Below are positions 1 through 11,914 of a stretch of DNA of 64,000 nucleotides, one piece after another. Location: contig NC_073340.2 in NCBI RefSeq assembly GCF_027580225.2, forward strand, positions 35,312,001 through 35,376,000. Direction: 5' to 3'. This stretch comes from Misgurnus anguillicaudatus. Its lineage: Eukaryota; Chordata; Actinopteri; Cypriniformes; Cobitidae. Positions within the stretch are counted from its first letter, which is position 1; every line of letters starts with the position of its first letter. Below the pieces are notes generated by a model. It had not been told where the DNA came from, did not search any database, and was given only the letters and a program-made list of their open reading frames with translations. The position numbers and the translations under genes are program-made.

Positions 1-384
1 TCTATGCCTCCATCTCTCTATGCCTCCATCTCTCTATGCCTCCATCTCTCTATGCCTCCATCTCTCTATGCCTCCATCTCTCTATGCCTCCATCTCTCTA
101 TGCCTCCATCTCTCTATGCCTCCATCTCTCTATGCCTCCATCTCTCTATGCCTCCATCTCTCTATGCCTCCATCTCTCTATGCCTCCATCTCTCTATGCC
201 TCCATCTCTCTATGCCTCCATCTCTCTATGCCTCCATCTCTCTATGCCTCCATCTCTCTATGCCTCCATCTCTCTATGCCTCCATCTCTCTATGCCTCCA
301 TCTCTCTATGCCTCCATCTCTCTATGCCTCCATCTCTCTATGCCTCCATCTCTCTATGCCTCCATCTCTCTATGCCTCCATCTC
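1..384. repeat. 16-bp tandem repeat, about 24 near-perfect copies
   Basis: The unit CTCTATGCCTCCATCT repeats head to tail with almost no variation from the window edge to about 384, so the array probably continues to the left. Because 16 is not a multiple of 3, three units give a 48-nt period, and all three plus-strand frames stay open with the same 16-residue peptide. These reading frames are a by-product of the repeat and not genes. The array lies between psd coding exons, so in an intron of that gene. Confidence 0.97.
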
Positions 385-855
385 TCTATCTATCTCTCTA
401 TCTGTCTATCTCTCTCTATCTATCTCTCTATCCATCCATCCATTCGTCTATCAATCCATCCATCCGTGTCGCTATCTCTCCATCTATGTCCCTATTTCTC
501 TCTCTATCAATCCATCCACCCATCCGTCTATCAATCCATACATCTATGTCTCTCTCCCTCTCTCCATCCATCCATCTATAAATACATCAATCCATCCGTT
601 TATCAATCCATCCATCTCTCTATCCATCCGTCTATCTCTCCATCTATGTCCCTATTTCTTTCTCTATCCAGCCATCCATCTCTCTCTCAATCCATCCACC
701 CATCCGTCTATAAAGCTATACATCTATGTCTCTCTCTCCCCCTTTTCTCTATCCATCTATGTATAAATATCAATCCATCCGTTTATCAATCCATCCATCT
801 CTATCTATCTATCCGTCTATCTCTCCATCTATGTCCATATTTCTCTCTCTATCCA

Positions 856-902
<47 letters not shown>

Positions 903-1312
903 CCATCCACCCATCCGTCTATCAATCCATACATTTATGTCTCTCTCCCTCTCTCTATCCATCTGTGTCCCTATCTCTCTATCTATCCATCCATCTGTGT
1001 CCCTAACTCTCCACGTACCCATCTATGTCCGTATTTCTTTCTCTGTCCAAGCATCTCTGTCTCTCTATAAATCTATCCATCCGTCTATCAATCCATCCAT
1101 CCATGTCCCTATCTCTATATCTATCTATCCATCTGTGTCCCTATCTCTCCACCTATCCATCATGTCCCTATTTCTCTCTATCTATTCATCTATGTCCCTA
1201 TTTCTCTATCCATCTGTCGCTCTATCAATCCATTCATCCATCTATCAATCCATCCATCTGTGTCCCTATCTCTCTATCCATCCATCCATCCATCCATCCA
1301 TCTTTCTATCTT
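385..1312. repeat. Degenerate ATCC/ATCT/TC simple-sequence field
   Basis: The ordered 16-mer array decays into a pyrimidine-rich field of ATCC, ATCT and TC runs, with a pure TC stretch near 860-896 and an ATCC run near 1276-1304. Longer blocks (wording like CTATGTCCCTATTTCTCTC) recur about every 180-200 bp, which suggests a higher-order duplication. The long plus-strand open frames here have only S, I, H, P, L and Y residues and are repeat artefacts. It is intronic to psd. Confidence 0.93.
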
Positions 1313-1538
1313 TTACATTTTATCAGACAAACTCTTTCCCCTTCTTTCTCTTTTCATTTTTCATTCAATAGTTTTGGGTTCTGGAGTCGTCACAATATAC
1401 TTTTATTAATAAATATTAATAAAAATCTATTTGTTATGGAGTGACAGTATTTTGTTTCGATAAGATTCACCAATATTACTTTCAGTATGTGAGCATTGAT
1501 GTATTACATGAGTGACACTGCTAAATATGTCCACTAAC

Positions 1539-4500
1539 CTCGGCAGTGACAGTGCAGGATTACTGTGCCAGCTCTGGCCATTACGATCATCTGATCCACT
1601 GCTCAGCCGCTCGCTGGACGGTGCTCGCGTCGCGTCTGTGTCGCAGGTTATCGTCAGCGCAGATTCGGAGAGGCTGGGCATCTCTATATGTGCCAATGGA
1701 GCGAAGCTGAGTTGCACGATCTGCCGGGCGCTCTGGTAGATCTGACCCTGTACCTGTGGAGTCAGCGTGGGGAGGTCAAAGGTCAGGACGGTCTGAGTAC
1801 TGGAGGTCAGAGGGTCAAGGCTATCCAGACTGCTGTAGGATGTTCCTTTGGCACGGTGAGACTCCATGATGCTTTCAAAATGCCGGCTGAAGGTGTCCTG
1901 AGTGTCTCCAGATCTTCTTCGTGGCCCTCGGAGCAGGAGAGGAGATTTTAGAGCTGGATGGTCCTTATTGAAATGATCACGGTGTCTGAGAAATACAGAG
2001 GATTGCTATTTCTAAAATGCTGTCTCACGTAAATCTCTTAACAGTTTGTTAAAGGAAAAATTAATTGGGCACAATTACGTTGTGTCTTTAAATGCTGTTA
2101 ATATTATTTATATTTTTTCATATGAATTTCATTAAATTTTTTGTATATTCGTATATTTGCAATATTTGTATATCAAATTGTGTGTGATGTTTCTTGTTTG
2201 TTTGTTTGGTAGGATATGTTTACTGTCACACACCTCTTCAGCATGACCCTGTAATACTCCTCTTCTGCATCCAAGTCCTGATCAGCCAGCAGCCTCCTCA
2301 CGTCCCCCTGCATCCTGACAGTCACCCAGCTCGCAACATCCTCTTCTTCCTCCTCCTCTTCCTCCCGTCCATCTGTTCTCTCGGTTGGCATCTCTCCTAA
2401 TGGGCTGCTCCCAGCAAAGGAAGTTCCCATGACACTTCGGTTGCTCCCAAACGCTGAGTCGGCATCCTCCTGCTCCGCCAACAGCACCTCGTCTATGTCA
2501 GTCTCCCGGTAACATCGTAAAGGAATGGCGTCCAAGTCCGTCTCCGAGTATTTCAAAGTCCGTCTGATTATTCCGGTTTTTGGAGAGGTACCTGGGGCGG
2601 CGGGGGGTGGAGTCACCAGCTCCACCTCCACATGATGAACATCATGATTGGCTCTGAGAGCAAGTTCCTCCAAAGGCAGATACATGGGTGGGATTGGGGT
2701 GGAGTGACCGCTAGGAGGAGCCGTCGAGGGTTCTGGAACATCTAGATGGATGATAATTTCAAAACAGCATATTAATGTACTTAATATTTCAATTATTTGC
2801 ACAGAATGTATCTCATATAATACAACCATGTTTTGTGAAGCTGCCTTTCATGCAATAAACACATATGGGGTAAAAGTACAAAGTGAGATCTAATCTTACC
2901 TCTGACCTAAAACAACCTCTATGTAATCAGATCAAAACTCTGTAATCTAATTGCTTTTTTATGGGAGTCTAATGATATTACAGTAAGTAAAGTAGATATA
3001 TGGAGGCTACTGACTCTTCTCTCGTCCACTGGCAGGTGTCCCGAACAGAAACTCCCACTTGGCACGTGCGATTTTCTGACAGTGCAGAGATGGACCTGCA
3101 ACCGCAGAAGCACCGTCCAACTAAAACACACAAATAAAAAGACACAAGTTTGCTTACAACAGGCAGTGAACTAGATCTTCTTGCAAGCATGGGGACATAT
3201 TGCTTTTTAATTAGTATTTAAGTATGTAAAAATAGGTTTATAATTATTGATGCATTGAGACGCTAAATTTTCTGAGTTCTTTCATAAACAACATACACAG
3301 ATAAAAATGACAATTTGTGCAAGTATGGTTTTACAATATTTACACATTAAATTGAATATGACTTCAAGCACAATTTCACAAATGATTTACACAAAAATGC
3401 TAATTCATGCACTCGCCTGTATTCCCAAAGATCGATGTTCTGATTGGTTGCTATTTTGGCTGGATGGCGAGATGCAGTCTCTGTCCCCAAGGCTCCCTGT
3501 CACTCCACTGGAACTCGGTGATGACCCTGCCAAGCCCTGGTGTTCTCCAAACCCTGGTTCCTCTTCTCCTCTCTCCCCATCACCTTCCTCAAACACCACC
3601 GGTCCTAGAAGCAAAGCCTGCCTTTTCCTCCATTCTGCCTGTCTCTGTTGATGTGTTAGTGTGGACATCTCCTCTGCATTTTTCTCAGAGCTGTGGTTTG
3701 TTACACTAACCGAGTGCTTTTCTCCTATTTCTGTGACGACAACCTTCTCACTTTTTTTATAAACCGGGCTGCTACTTTTTAAAGTCCCTCCATGTGGTTC
3801 TGCTAAAATAATGTTCTCCAATTCTGTTTTTACTTGCTCTTTCCACTGCTGTCTGGATGTCCAGCTAATTGGAGAATCGTCTACATTTTGACCAATAAAC
3901 AACCGCCTGGATATTTCCACGCTTTCTGTGGCAACGTGATCATCCCATTCATCTTCATCTAGGAACCATGGGTCAACGGGAGTCCATTCCTCTCCGGTGT
4001 ACTGTGGGGTTTTGTGACGGTGCGGTGTGGGGCTATCAGAGACTGGCAGGTCAACTTTACGCTGACGAGGATCTCGCAGCGGAGAACACAAGTCAGCTTT
4101 GGATGAACTTGGACGAAGAAGACGAGAAGGGAGGGCAGGGGAATCAGGGGAACCGCCCATAGGAATAGAAGCAGATCTCTCATCAATCAGGTCTTCCATT
4201 AAACCTAAACTCTGATGCTTACCTGGTGCTTCATGCTGGTGGAGATGAACCCCAATGGTTGTAGGACAGTCAAGCGGTTGGGGTTCATGCACAGGTATGT
4301 TCATCTTTACAGCCATCTGCACTGGGCTCTGCCGTAGGGACCCATGTTGGATTTCTCCAGATGGACACTCGTAGTTTGTGCTGTTCAGGTTAGAACCCCT
4401 AAAAACACCAGGAGGTGGAGAACTTCTGACATCATTGAAAATAGTCGAAACCTTGGTGGTGTCTTCTGCAATCCTGCGAGCAGCCTCAGGGCTGCTCAGA

Positions 4501-5570
4501 ACAGAGGAGTTATTGCTTCCACTTAGTTGGTTTAATCCAGCTGTAAGTGCATTTACCAGGCTGCTCCTTTGGTCTGATAAGAGCTTATTTTTAGTCCTGC
4601 TTTCACAACTTGGACTGACTTGACTGTTACAGTCTTGCACAGAAGAATGTTTCTGTTTGGAGCATTTTTGGGACCTGGATGTGGATTTTTGCTGGTGGGT
4701 ATGTCCAGTGTGGGGTGAGCTTTTAGCGATGTCACACACAGCTTTTACCCTTCCTGGACCAGAATCATTGCGATGGGCACTGCAGTTTGGCACTAGTGAG
4801 CCTGCCCAGGACTGGCAACGTGTCCTCTGGAACTGGTGAAACTCTGGACTCCAGTTTGGCCCACAGACATACTTACATCTCAGCTGGGGTGAGCCAAACT
4901 CCTTCAGGGCTCGTTGTGTTGAAGCGTGGCCAACGTGATGTAAAGTAGACTGATGAACTCCTGTAGACCCAATGTGCTGGTGAAAAGGACTATTATTGTA
5001 AGAAGATTCAGCATGCCCGGGTCTGACTGTATCACTACATCTCTTGTGTGAACTCCCATCTTCCTTTATTCCACTGGGGCTGTTACGCGGACTCTCTACG
5101 GTTTTAATGTGAGGTTTCTCGATGTAGCTGAAAGTGACCACAGATCTCTGCCCAAGTTCTGGTTTGGAGTTGAGGTGTTGTTTGCAGGCTTGACAAGGCG
5201 TCCCATGGTCAGATGCTTGTCCAGAGTTCGATAAAGAGCGCACATGTTTCAACTGTTTACCGTCAGTGTTGTTATTGAGTCCAGTGGACACCTGTGGGCA
5301 TGGCTCCTGCTGGGGAATGCTACATTTCTGAGGTGAATCCACGGATTGTGAGGGCTGAAGTAGGAAGCTAACGTTTGGTTTGTATGGACCGCAGGAGTGT
5401 GCATTGCCAGCAGGTGAGGTAAACCCAGATGCCACCTGTGCTAATTTGTTTAATGCCTCAATAGGACCATCTTGCTCCACTGACGTCTCACATGAATTAC
5501 CATTCCCATCAGGCTCGGGTGGGGATCTTACCTCCACATATAAATGAAGGACTTTTCCAGTTTGGGACAT
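1539..5570 (-). CDS. psd: psd (EFA6A), Sec7/PH ARF6 exchange factor, N-terminal half, partial
   Basis: EFA6-type proteins activate ARF6 at the plasma membrane through a Sec7 domain and link endosomal recycling to cortical actin; PSD is mainly neuronal. Four coding exons fit in frame: 5570-3417 (ATG at 5570-5568, 718 codons), 3120-3015, 2741-2234 and 1985-1539, with junction phases 0, 1 and 2 all matching. Recognition rests on blocks shared with mammalian [12 protein letters not shown] (residue ~145), KIARAKWEF (exon 2), KYSETDLD and [14 protein letters not shown] (exon 3), and ALKSPLL plus [16 protein letters not shown] (exon 4). About 1,070 residues precede the missing Sec7 domain, roughly twice the human N-terminal region, mostly because of the 2.15-kb first coding exon, which is low-complexity and Ser/Pro rich. 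The first intron appears to use a GC donor. Exon 4 ends in phase 2 at a GTTAGT donor and the rest lies to the left. Whether this is the psda or psdb duplicate cannot be decided here. Confidence 0.9.
3415..3419 (-). other. psd: Probable GC donor of a GC-AG intron in psd
   Basis: The 718-codon exon reads into a stop at 3405-3407 with no good GT donor near its end. The minus-strand sequence ACAG/GCGAGT at 3416-3415 fits the strong consensus typical of GC donors. It leaves phase 0, exactly what the next exon (acceptor TTTTAG at 3121-3126, first codon TTG for Leu) needs. Known: GC-AG introns are about 1% of vertebrate introns. Inferred: this one is used. Confidence 0.6.
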
Positions 5571-5754
5571 GACTTCATAACAACCCAATACAAATTGAAA
5601 GAAAGAAAAAGTTTAAAGAGGCGATAGACAAAGATGGAGACAATATGGAGTTGTTAATGCCTTAAAACAAGTCCTGTTTCTGTTCAATTTAGTATGCAGT
5701 ATTTTTTTGTTGGTGTATTTTCAGTTCATGAAGCTTCTGTTCTTCTTCAACCTC

Positions 5755-5803
5755 TCCTGCTAGAGCAGATACTACAGACTGAGAGCACAGGCCATCACAC
5801 CTA
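5755..5803 (-). other. Candidate small exon upstream of the psd start exon
   Basis: On the minus strand a strong acceptor (CTTTCTTTTTTAG) ends near 5804 and is followed by an open frame reading CDGLCSQSVVSALAGE before a weak donor (GAGAG/GTTGAA). It lies about 190 bp upstream of the ATG exon of psd. It may be a 5' UTR or alternative exon, or chance; no homology is recognised. Confidence 0.2.
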
Positions 5804-6028
5804 AAAAAGAAAGATAAATAAAATAAGTACAATAATCTGGTATTGATCATTGAAGTAAACATTAATTCTTAATACACATTTCTAGTCTTAGAAATTCTAA
5901 AAAAAAAAAAAACTTTTAAAACAACTCTAAACATAATTTTTCAGATGATAGTGTCATGGTTGCCAAGTTTCAGACAATGAGTGCAGGCTGTGTTTCAATA
6001 GGGCAGTATTCCTGCAAACTCTGGTATT
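5804..6028. other. Non-coding psd intron sequence
   Basis: AT-rich intron with a short poly-A run near 5900. No gene or repeat boundary was recognised. Confidence 0.5.
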
Positions 6029-6620
6029 ACCCTACTGGTTGACTGGTTTTAGCTGGTCTCCCAGTATGGCTTTGACTGGTTAAAAGCTGGTGTAGCAGGC
6101 TGGCTGGGAGACCAGCTGACCCACCAGCTTAAAGGTGCCCTTCTTCTGTCATTTTTATTGTTTATGACCTACACATTATGTGGGTGCGGTCTCAAGTTGG
6201 AGAGCTCATGAATAGTAATGAGCTTGATCAATTCCATGTCACACTGAGCAGCTTTTCTAATTGACATGATTTCTCCGCTTATTTCTTTTCAGTGGCTAGA
6301 GCTGACAGAGGAGCTAGAAGTTAATTTTCACATTCACGACACAACACAAACACATATGGAGTAAATTTTTACGGTTTTATTTGGAAGGGCCCCTTTACAC
6401 CAGCTTGACCAAGGCTGGTCTTATCTGGTTTAAGATGAAAGTAGCTGGTTTAAGCTGGTCATCCCAGCCTGGCAAAGCTGGTGAACCAGCTAAGAGTGTC
6501 CAAAACCCCTCTAAAACCAGCCTGTTCCACTAAATTAACTAGCTAAAACCTGGCTGGGAGACCAGATTAAATCAGCCACTATTTTAGGCTGGTTTTAGCT
6601 GGTCTTTTCAGTAGGGGTAA
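6029..6620. repeat. AGCTGGT-rich cyprinid repeat, interrupted by a second element
   Basis: Degenerate tandem phrases built on CTGGTTTTAGCTGGTCTCCC and its complement run between CCCTACTG near 6031 and CAGTAGGGG near 6612-6620, the same ends seen in the larger copy at 19064-19851. The block is split at about 6131-6396 by unrelated sequence starting TTAAAGGTGCCC and ending GGGCCCCTTTA, which looks like an inserted TTAA-type element with an eroded right target site. Confidence 0.75.
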
Positions 6621-7186
6621 ACAGACACATTTTGTGATTTAGTTAATTTCATCCCACATATTTCCCATGCCTTGTATCACAATGTCATATTACAACAGTA
6701 AAGTATATTGTGAATGTGAATGTTATTTGATTTTGAGTTAAAAGGTTGATTTTTAAATAATTTGCATGAGCTAAAAGAAAGCCTGCAGGAAAAACATTAA
6801 AAACTTCTGCAGAAACAACATAATGTGACAGAACGAGCATATCTATTCTGATATTATCTGCCAGTTGAAAAACCAATTACATCAACCAGATTTTATCAGC
6901 AAGGCCATATTATTTTCTAAGCAAACACTTTTTTTATTAATCCTTCAGTAGTATTTCTGAACAAACAGACTCTCTTAGTCAACAAATGACTTGTCTCTAT
7001 AAAAGTCTGAATGACTGGAGTTTGCAGTCGGCCTTATAACAAAATTTATATGAGAAAATGTACAGGCTGACTGTAAGCATCACAAAATACAGCTGCCCAA
7101 CCTAATCCCTAACAGGAAGAGAAGAGATTTCTTTAATCACCCCTTCTGGGTGTTTTTAGAGATAATGACTGTCTGACTGTACATTA
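6621..7186. other. Non-coding psd intron sequence
   Basis: AT-rich intron; the short open frames have no recognisable protein and no clear repeat ends are seen. Confidence 0.5.
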
Positions 7187-7195
7187 TACTGCCTG

Positions 7196-7835
7196 TAGTC
7201 TCGCGTAGCCAGACCTTCAATACTGAAGGTCTGGTGTTTTTCGCTGCTTTTTCTGGACAAAGCCCGCCCACGAGCTGTTTGACCGACATGTCAAACAACC
7301 AATCACAGTTTGTTTCGTCTAGCGTCACGTTTCAGACTCCCCACAATAATAAAACGGCTGGCAACAAGTCAGTTATTGAAATAACCAGCCGCAACCAAAT
7401 AGTATCTAAATAAACATTACTCACCATAGGACAACGTTGAGCACTTCATCAACAGCCACACCAATGAGACGATCCTGTTAAACGTCAGTTTGAAGCATAT
7501 CTCTCCACTTTTTAACACATACAAGCAATTCAGGAGAACCAAACTTTTAAACTCCACTAACTGCCTTAAAGAAAACTCTTGGACGTCTTTTAGAGAGTCG
7601 ATGCCGCAAACTATGCATATTTTTGAGAATCCAATGTTTAGCTGATCATGATAACGTCAGAGCTTTTTTTTCCAGGGACTGAAACTAATCGCGACACTCG
7701 CGTCTCCTGGAAATCCGTTTTTTCCAACCAATCAAAGACGACTTTAACATTCTCACAGGGTTTCCAGAAAAGTGTACGAAAAACATCAGACGTTCAGCCA
7801 ACAGTTTGTGGGCGTGACGTCTGAGGCTGAGACTA
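7196..7835. mobile_element. 640-bp MITE with 9-bp target duplication
   Basis: The element begins TAGTCTCGCGTAGCC and ends GAGGCTGAGACTA, short inverted ends. It is bracketed by a perfect direct repeat TACTGCCTG at 7187-7195 and 7836-7844. A 9-bp duplication is typical of Mutator-like elements; an 8-bp hAT reading is also possible because the edge base is ambiguous. No transposase is encoded. Confidence 0.8.
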
Positions 7836-7844
7836 TACTGCCTG

Positions 7845-8324
7845 TTACACAGCTATTTCCCAAACAAATGGATATAAAATATTTATTTGAGTTTAAATGA
7901 CTTCATTGTGTGACTGGAGGGAAACACAAGACATCAAACTATGCAGAAATATAAAAGGGTGATGCAAGACCATTATACAGATAGCAATCATTATTTAATC
8001 ATAGTGTGATGTGACTGACCAATCAGAATCAAGTGTTTCAGAAAGCTGTTTAACATTAGCTGGATTACAGCAACTCATTCATCATCAAACAACAGATACA
8101 GATATTTGTATTATATACACACAAACCTAACATTCAACATATAGATTTTACATCTGACACAAATGTAAGAGAACAAACTTACATGCATGTGAAATTGCTG
8201 ACCTAACAAATATTAATAAACAAAGAGATTTTTTTAAATGAAAATGATTTACAAAACCACAGTGAATAACATGAATTCAGTTATTTAGTTTTATCATAAT
8301 CATATTATTACTACATTTTTTAAA
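7845..8324. other. Non-coding psd intron sequence
   Basis: AT-rich; no gene, RNA or repeat boundary recognised. Confidence 0.5.
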
Positions 8325-9130
8325 AATATAGCTGCGAGCAGCAATTACTGTACCAGGGTCAAGCCAAAAAGGGCACAGAATGAAGTAAAGTTGAGTTTGG
8401 ATGAGCAGTTTAAAGAACCTAAGGAAACCTTATGATTTCAGATGAAAAAAAAAATGCAAAATAAATCCACAAAAATAATCTTGTCCATTGCAATCGTCTC
8501 TCTCTTATTGAGAATCATGGAACACTAAGTCTCTGAAGAAAACATATGTGAGTGGTGCTTGCTGTGGCAAATCTTGGGACACAATGTTACAACAAGATAA
8601 ATGAGTCAAAAGAGCCCACCCCATGTCTACAATGTTCTGATGCAGAGAAAAAGCTCTTGCATAATGGTTGCTAGAATATTCTTATTGGTTGCTAGGGCAT
8701 GAATTGACACCCACCAATGATTATTATCCAAGCCATGAAAAGAAAAATCCCTGATGACTCAAGGTTTTAGATGTACTGTAGCAGTAGTTTTAGGCAAAAA
8801 TTACTATTTTTCTATCTCAAAACTACTAGGTGGCGTAATGACAAAATTGTGCATGGAACCTCGGGTCATGACTGTGTTACATCTTGCTAGTTTCATGACT
8901 ATACACTTTAGTTTTAACAGTTGTATGAACATAGGGCTTGCTTGATTTCAAAGGTTTTGTTCAATTATAAGGCCAACTAGTGGTGCAAGCATTTTTTTTG
9001 TATGGCCTCAGACTGTGGTCATACATCAGTGTATCAAATCTGGTGAAAACAAATCTCTTTTCGTTGCGAAAAGAAAACACAAAATTTCATTTCATTTTTT
9101 GCAATTTTCTGATTAAAATTTTAATATAAC
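8325..9130. repeat. Interspersed repeat starting TAGCTGCGAGCAGCAATTA
   Basis: The phrase GCTGCGAGCAGCAATTACTG followed by AGGGTCAAGCCAAAAAGGGC is, from memory, a widespread cyprinid repeat. Its end is not clear; the unit appears to run to about 9130. It has no long reading frame. Class unknown. Confidence 0.5.
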
Positions 9131-9264
9131 GGCAACAAAAATGCGAGTTTTTGTTCAGAAGGTAAAGCATTGTTCTTCCTATGGTGTTTTCGAGTCGATC
9201 GGAATAACTAAGGATGCTCCGATCGATTGGCCAATAATGCTTGCTATGCTTCTCAATGAATTAC

Positions 9265-9400
9265 GGCAAAATGCTGCTACCTCCAAAAGCCAGGGGGCGC
9301 TCTCGTGCAGAAACTCAAAATGCGCTGTAGAGGAAGAACAATAAACACGCAGCCATGATGACATGCAGCTCCAGGAAATGTCTTAAGGATATATACTTAT
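9265..9400. repeat. Repeat shared with 63510-63660
   Basis: The segment with CCAAAAGCCAGGGGGCGCTC and CGTGCAGAAACTCAAAATGCGC recurs with few changes near 63540-63580. Both copies have the same orientation and neither has visible termini. Confidence 0.65.
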
Positions 9401-9445
9401 ATTGCTGTTCTTCAAACCTTTTCAGGTATTTTCATGATAATAAAG

Positions 9446-9952
9446 ACTCTTTCGCCGCCAGCGTTTTTTAAAAAAAAAGTTGGCAGCCAGCGCCAGTGTT
9501 TTTCATGATTTTCACCAAAGTTTAATGCCTTCCAGAAAATGTTCTTCTTCAAATATATAAACATACAATATACCAAATGAAAGAACAGACCCTCTGCTTT
9601 CAAAAAAAAAAAAAAAAAAAAAAAACGTTTCATCCTACCTTCAGTAGTTCTTTTGTAATCAGCTTTTGAATATGGGTAGGTTTCTGCAAAAACCCCACAT
9701 TTTAAGCAAAAAGCAGAGATAATTCCAATTTTGTGAGGGACTTTTCATAGAGATCCCATTCAGAGCGATCTTAAAAACAGACACAGACACGCAGCCGCTT
9801 GCCATAGGGCAATACTTCCGGATTTAAAAAGTTGCGGAAGGACGCCACCTGGTGGATAATAGCGGTATTGTGGAAAGCCGGAAATACTCGTCATTGGCAG
9901 GGAAGCGTTTTCTATTGATTGACGAGATATCTCGTCAATGGCGGCGAAAGAG
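9446..9952. mobile_element. ACTCTTTCGCCGCCA-type MITE, copy 1
   Basis: Ends are complementary: ACTCTTTCGCCGCCA on the left and TGGCGGCGAAAGAGT on the right, the right end being followed by TTAA. A shorter copy with intact TTAA on both sides lies at 31531-31861. A poly-A run (9601-9624) lies inside. The 73-residue open frame in this copy is low-complexity and not a gene. Confidence 0.8.
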
Positions 9953-10960
9953 TTAATAATTATGTTTGATGAGTGTTGCTTTTTGAAACCTGGCATGTTT
10001 GGTATCGTTTGATTCGGCAACGATTCAGGACTCATACAAATCAAGTCCCATGAAAATACGTCGACCGCTGCAAAACTTATAGGCATGTAATACATTCGTC
10101 TGACCACTAGGAAAAATATCAAAACACTTTGGTTAATTTTGAGCGCGATGCTAAATGGACTAATCAGATTCAATGGATTATGCTAAGCTATGCTAAAAGT
10201 GCTACAGCCAGAGATCGGCTGAATGGATTCCAGGATGGTGGAGATCAAATGTTTAACTCTAGGGGAGCTGGAAAATGAGCATATTTTCAAAAAAAGTGAA
10301 GTGTCCCTTTAAACAGCTGTCCCTTTTGGTTAAATTGTGCTTGTATAACGTCTTTACAGGTAATGACTAACATGTTATGACAACGTATGTTACGTGATGT
10401 ATATCAACATATGGCGGATGTAGTACTACATCGGAATTCATTCATACTATCCATATTCTACTGTATATACTGTAGTACCTACTGTTTTAACGATCAGTGA
10501 GAAGGTACTTCATCTAATTCAGTACCTACTGTCACAGTATGCGATTTCAGAGTCACATATCACAAATATCCTTGACAGCCTCACTATCTTCTGCTGTCGT
10601 ATACACAAACACACACAACACCTTTTTCTTATCTTTACAGTATTCCTCTGATCTGGTTCCTAAATATCACCCCTCTGCTTTTAGATCTCACTCCTCTGTC
10701 CAAAAATATCCTCTCTCTCTCTCTTTCTTCTGCACTGCAGGAGGATTAAAGCCATCTCAGCTCTTTCAGTTAAAATCTTCAGTGGCCAGAGACCTTCACA
10801 ACTTTATCTTCATCATCATCTCTCTGTCCTTTAGAGCTTTTATATCCTTCCTTTTTACAGTCGTGAATAACAGCCTGCATTGCTATTTCCACACATTCAC
10901 TTTTGTAAACATGAGCCATGTCATCGGCTTTTCACAGACATCATTAAACAGAAAATAGCT
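9953..10960. other. Non-coding psd intron sequence
   Basis: Includes a stretch around 10200-10315 ending AGTGTCCCTTTAA that resembles the end of a TTAA-type element, and CT-rich sequence at 10710-10735. Open frames here (137 and 139 codons) match nothing I recognise and have no gene-like context. Confidence 0.45.
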
Positions 10961-10969
10961 TGTTACACT

Positions 10970-11820
10970 CCAAAAAATTTTGGGTTATTTTCAACCTAGT
11001 GTAGAATTAACTCAGCCTTTGGTTTGAATTAACCCAAAGAATGTTTACATATATTTTGACCCCAAGATAGGTAAAACACAACCCAGCATTTTTAGCTGAA
11101 GCAACCCAGCATGGGTTCTTCCCATTTTGATCCAACCTTACTGTGTTGCTGTTGCATTAAGTGCAACCGAGTATTTATGGCCCATTATCAAAATTATTCT
11201 GACACCTGTGCGTCAGGTGCAGAAACTGGCTTTAAAAACAGACGCACCAGTGCTGCCAACATTGCTTTACAGGTTGCAGAAGAAGAAGGTCAGACTGTCA
11301 GTGCTCAGACTATACATCACACAACGCAACAATTCGGTTTAAATGTCCGTCGTCCCACAAGGAATCCTCTTCTGAAGCTGGTTCACCAGATAGCTGAAGA
11401 CAACCTGTCTAAGAGGAGCATGAAGTACTGAAATCATGTTCTGTTGAGACCAAACTTAAACTTAAACTTGTTTGGCTCAGATGGTGTCCAGCATGTGTGG
11501 TGACGGCCATTCGAACTGAATTGTTGCAGTGTGCTGCATGGTCTGAGAAATGACAATCTGACCTTCTAACCTGTAAAGCAATATTGGCAGAACCCCATGT
11601 GTCTGTTTATGAAGCCAGCTTCTGCACCTGACGCACAGCACAAGGACTCAACTTCTTTGATCGACCCTTGCATGTCTTGAAAAACCTCTGTATGACCTTA
11701 GCAACTGTACTGTAACTCAGTTTCAGGTTGTTACTTATCTTTTTATAGCCTAGGCCATCTTTGTGGAGAGCAACATTTGTAATTTCTTAAATCCTTAGAG
11801 AGCTCTTTGCCATGAGGTGC
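10970..11820. mobile_element. Decayed Tc1-like transposon, pieces in both orientations
   Basis: The plus strand from about 11210 to 11500 encodes a broken Tc1-family transposase: a helix-turn-helix stretch (TVSAQTIHHTTQQFGLNVRR, then a PLLKL-H block) followed, beyond a stop at 11429-11431, by remnants reading NLNLFGSDGVQHVW. From about 11510 to 11820 the same family reads on the minus strand, including an N-terminal MAPHGKELSKDLRNY block and a second, inverted copy of the helix-turn-helix region. Stops and gaps make both parts non-functional. The flank at 10970-11110 is a separate AACCCA-rich repeat. Confidence 0.75.
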
Positions 11821-11914
11821 CATGTTCAACATCCAGTTTGTGACGTGCACACCACCGCAGGGCACACATCACCACCACGGTTGTGCGGTGGTTATTACAA
11901 CTGTCACAGCCCTA

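Noticed and set aside
4..1444. Open frames of up to 455 codons made of PSLYASISLCLHLS repeats
   Set aside because: Products of the 16-bp and ATCC tandem repeats; present in all three frames, no start context or splice logic.
3307..3709. Plus-strand frames of 100-114 codons
   Set aside because: Antisense to the 718-codon psd exon.
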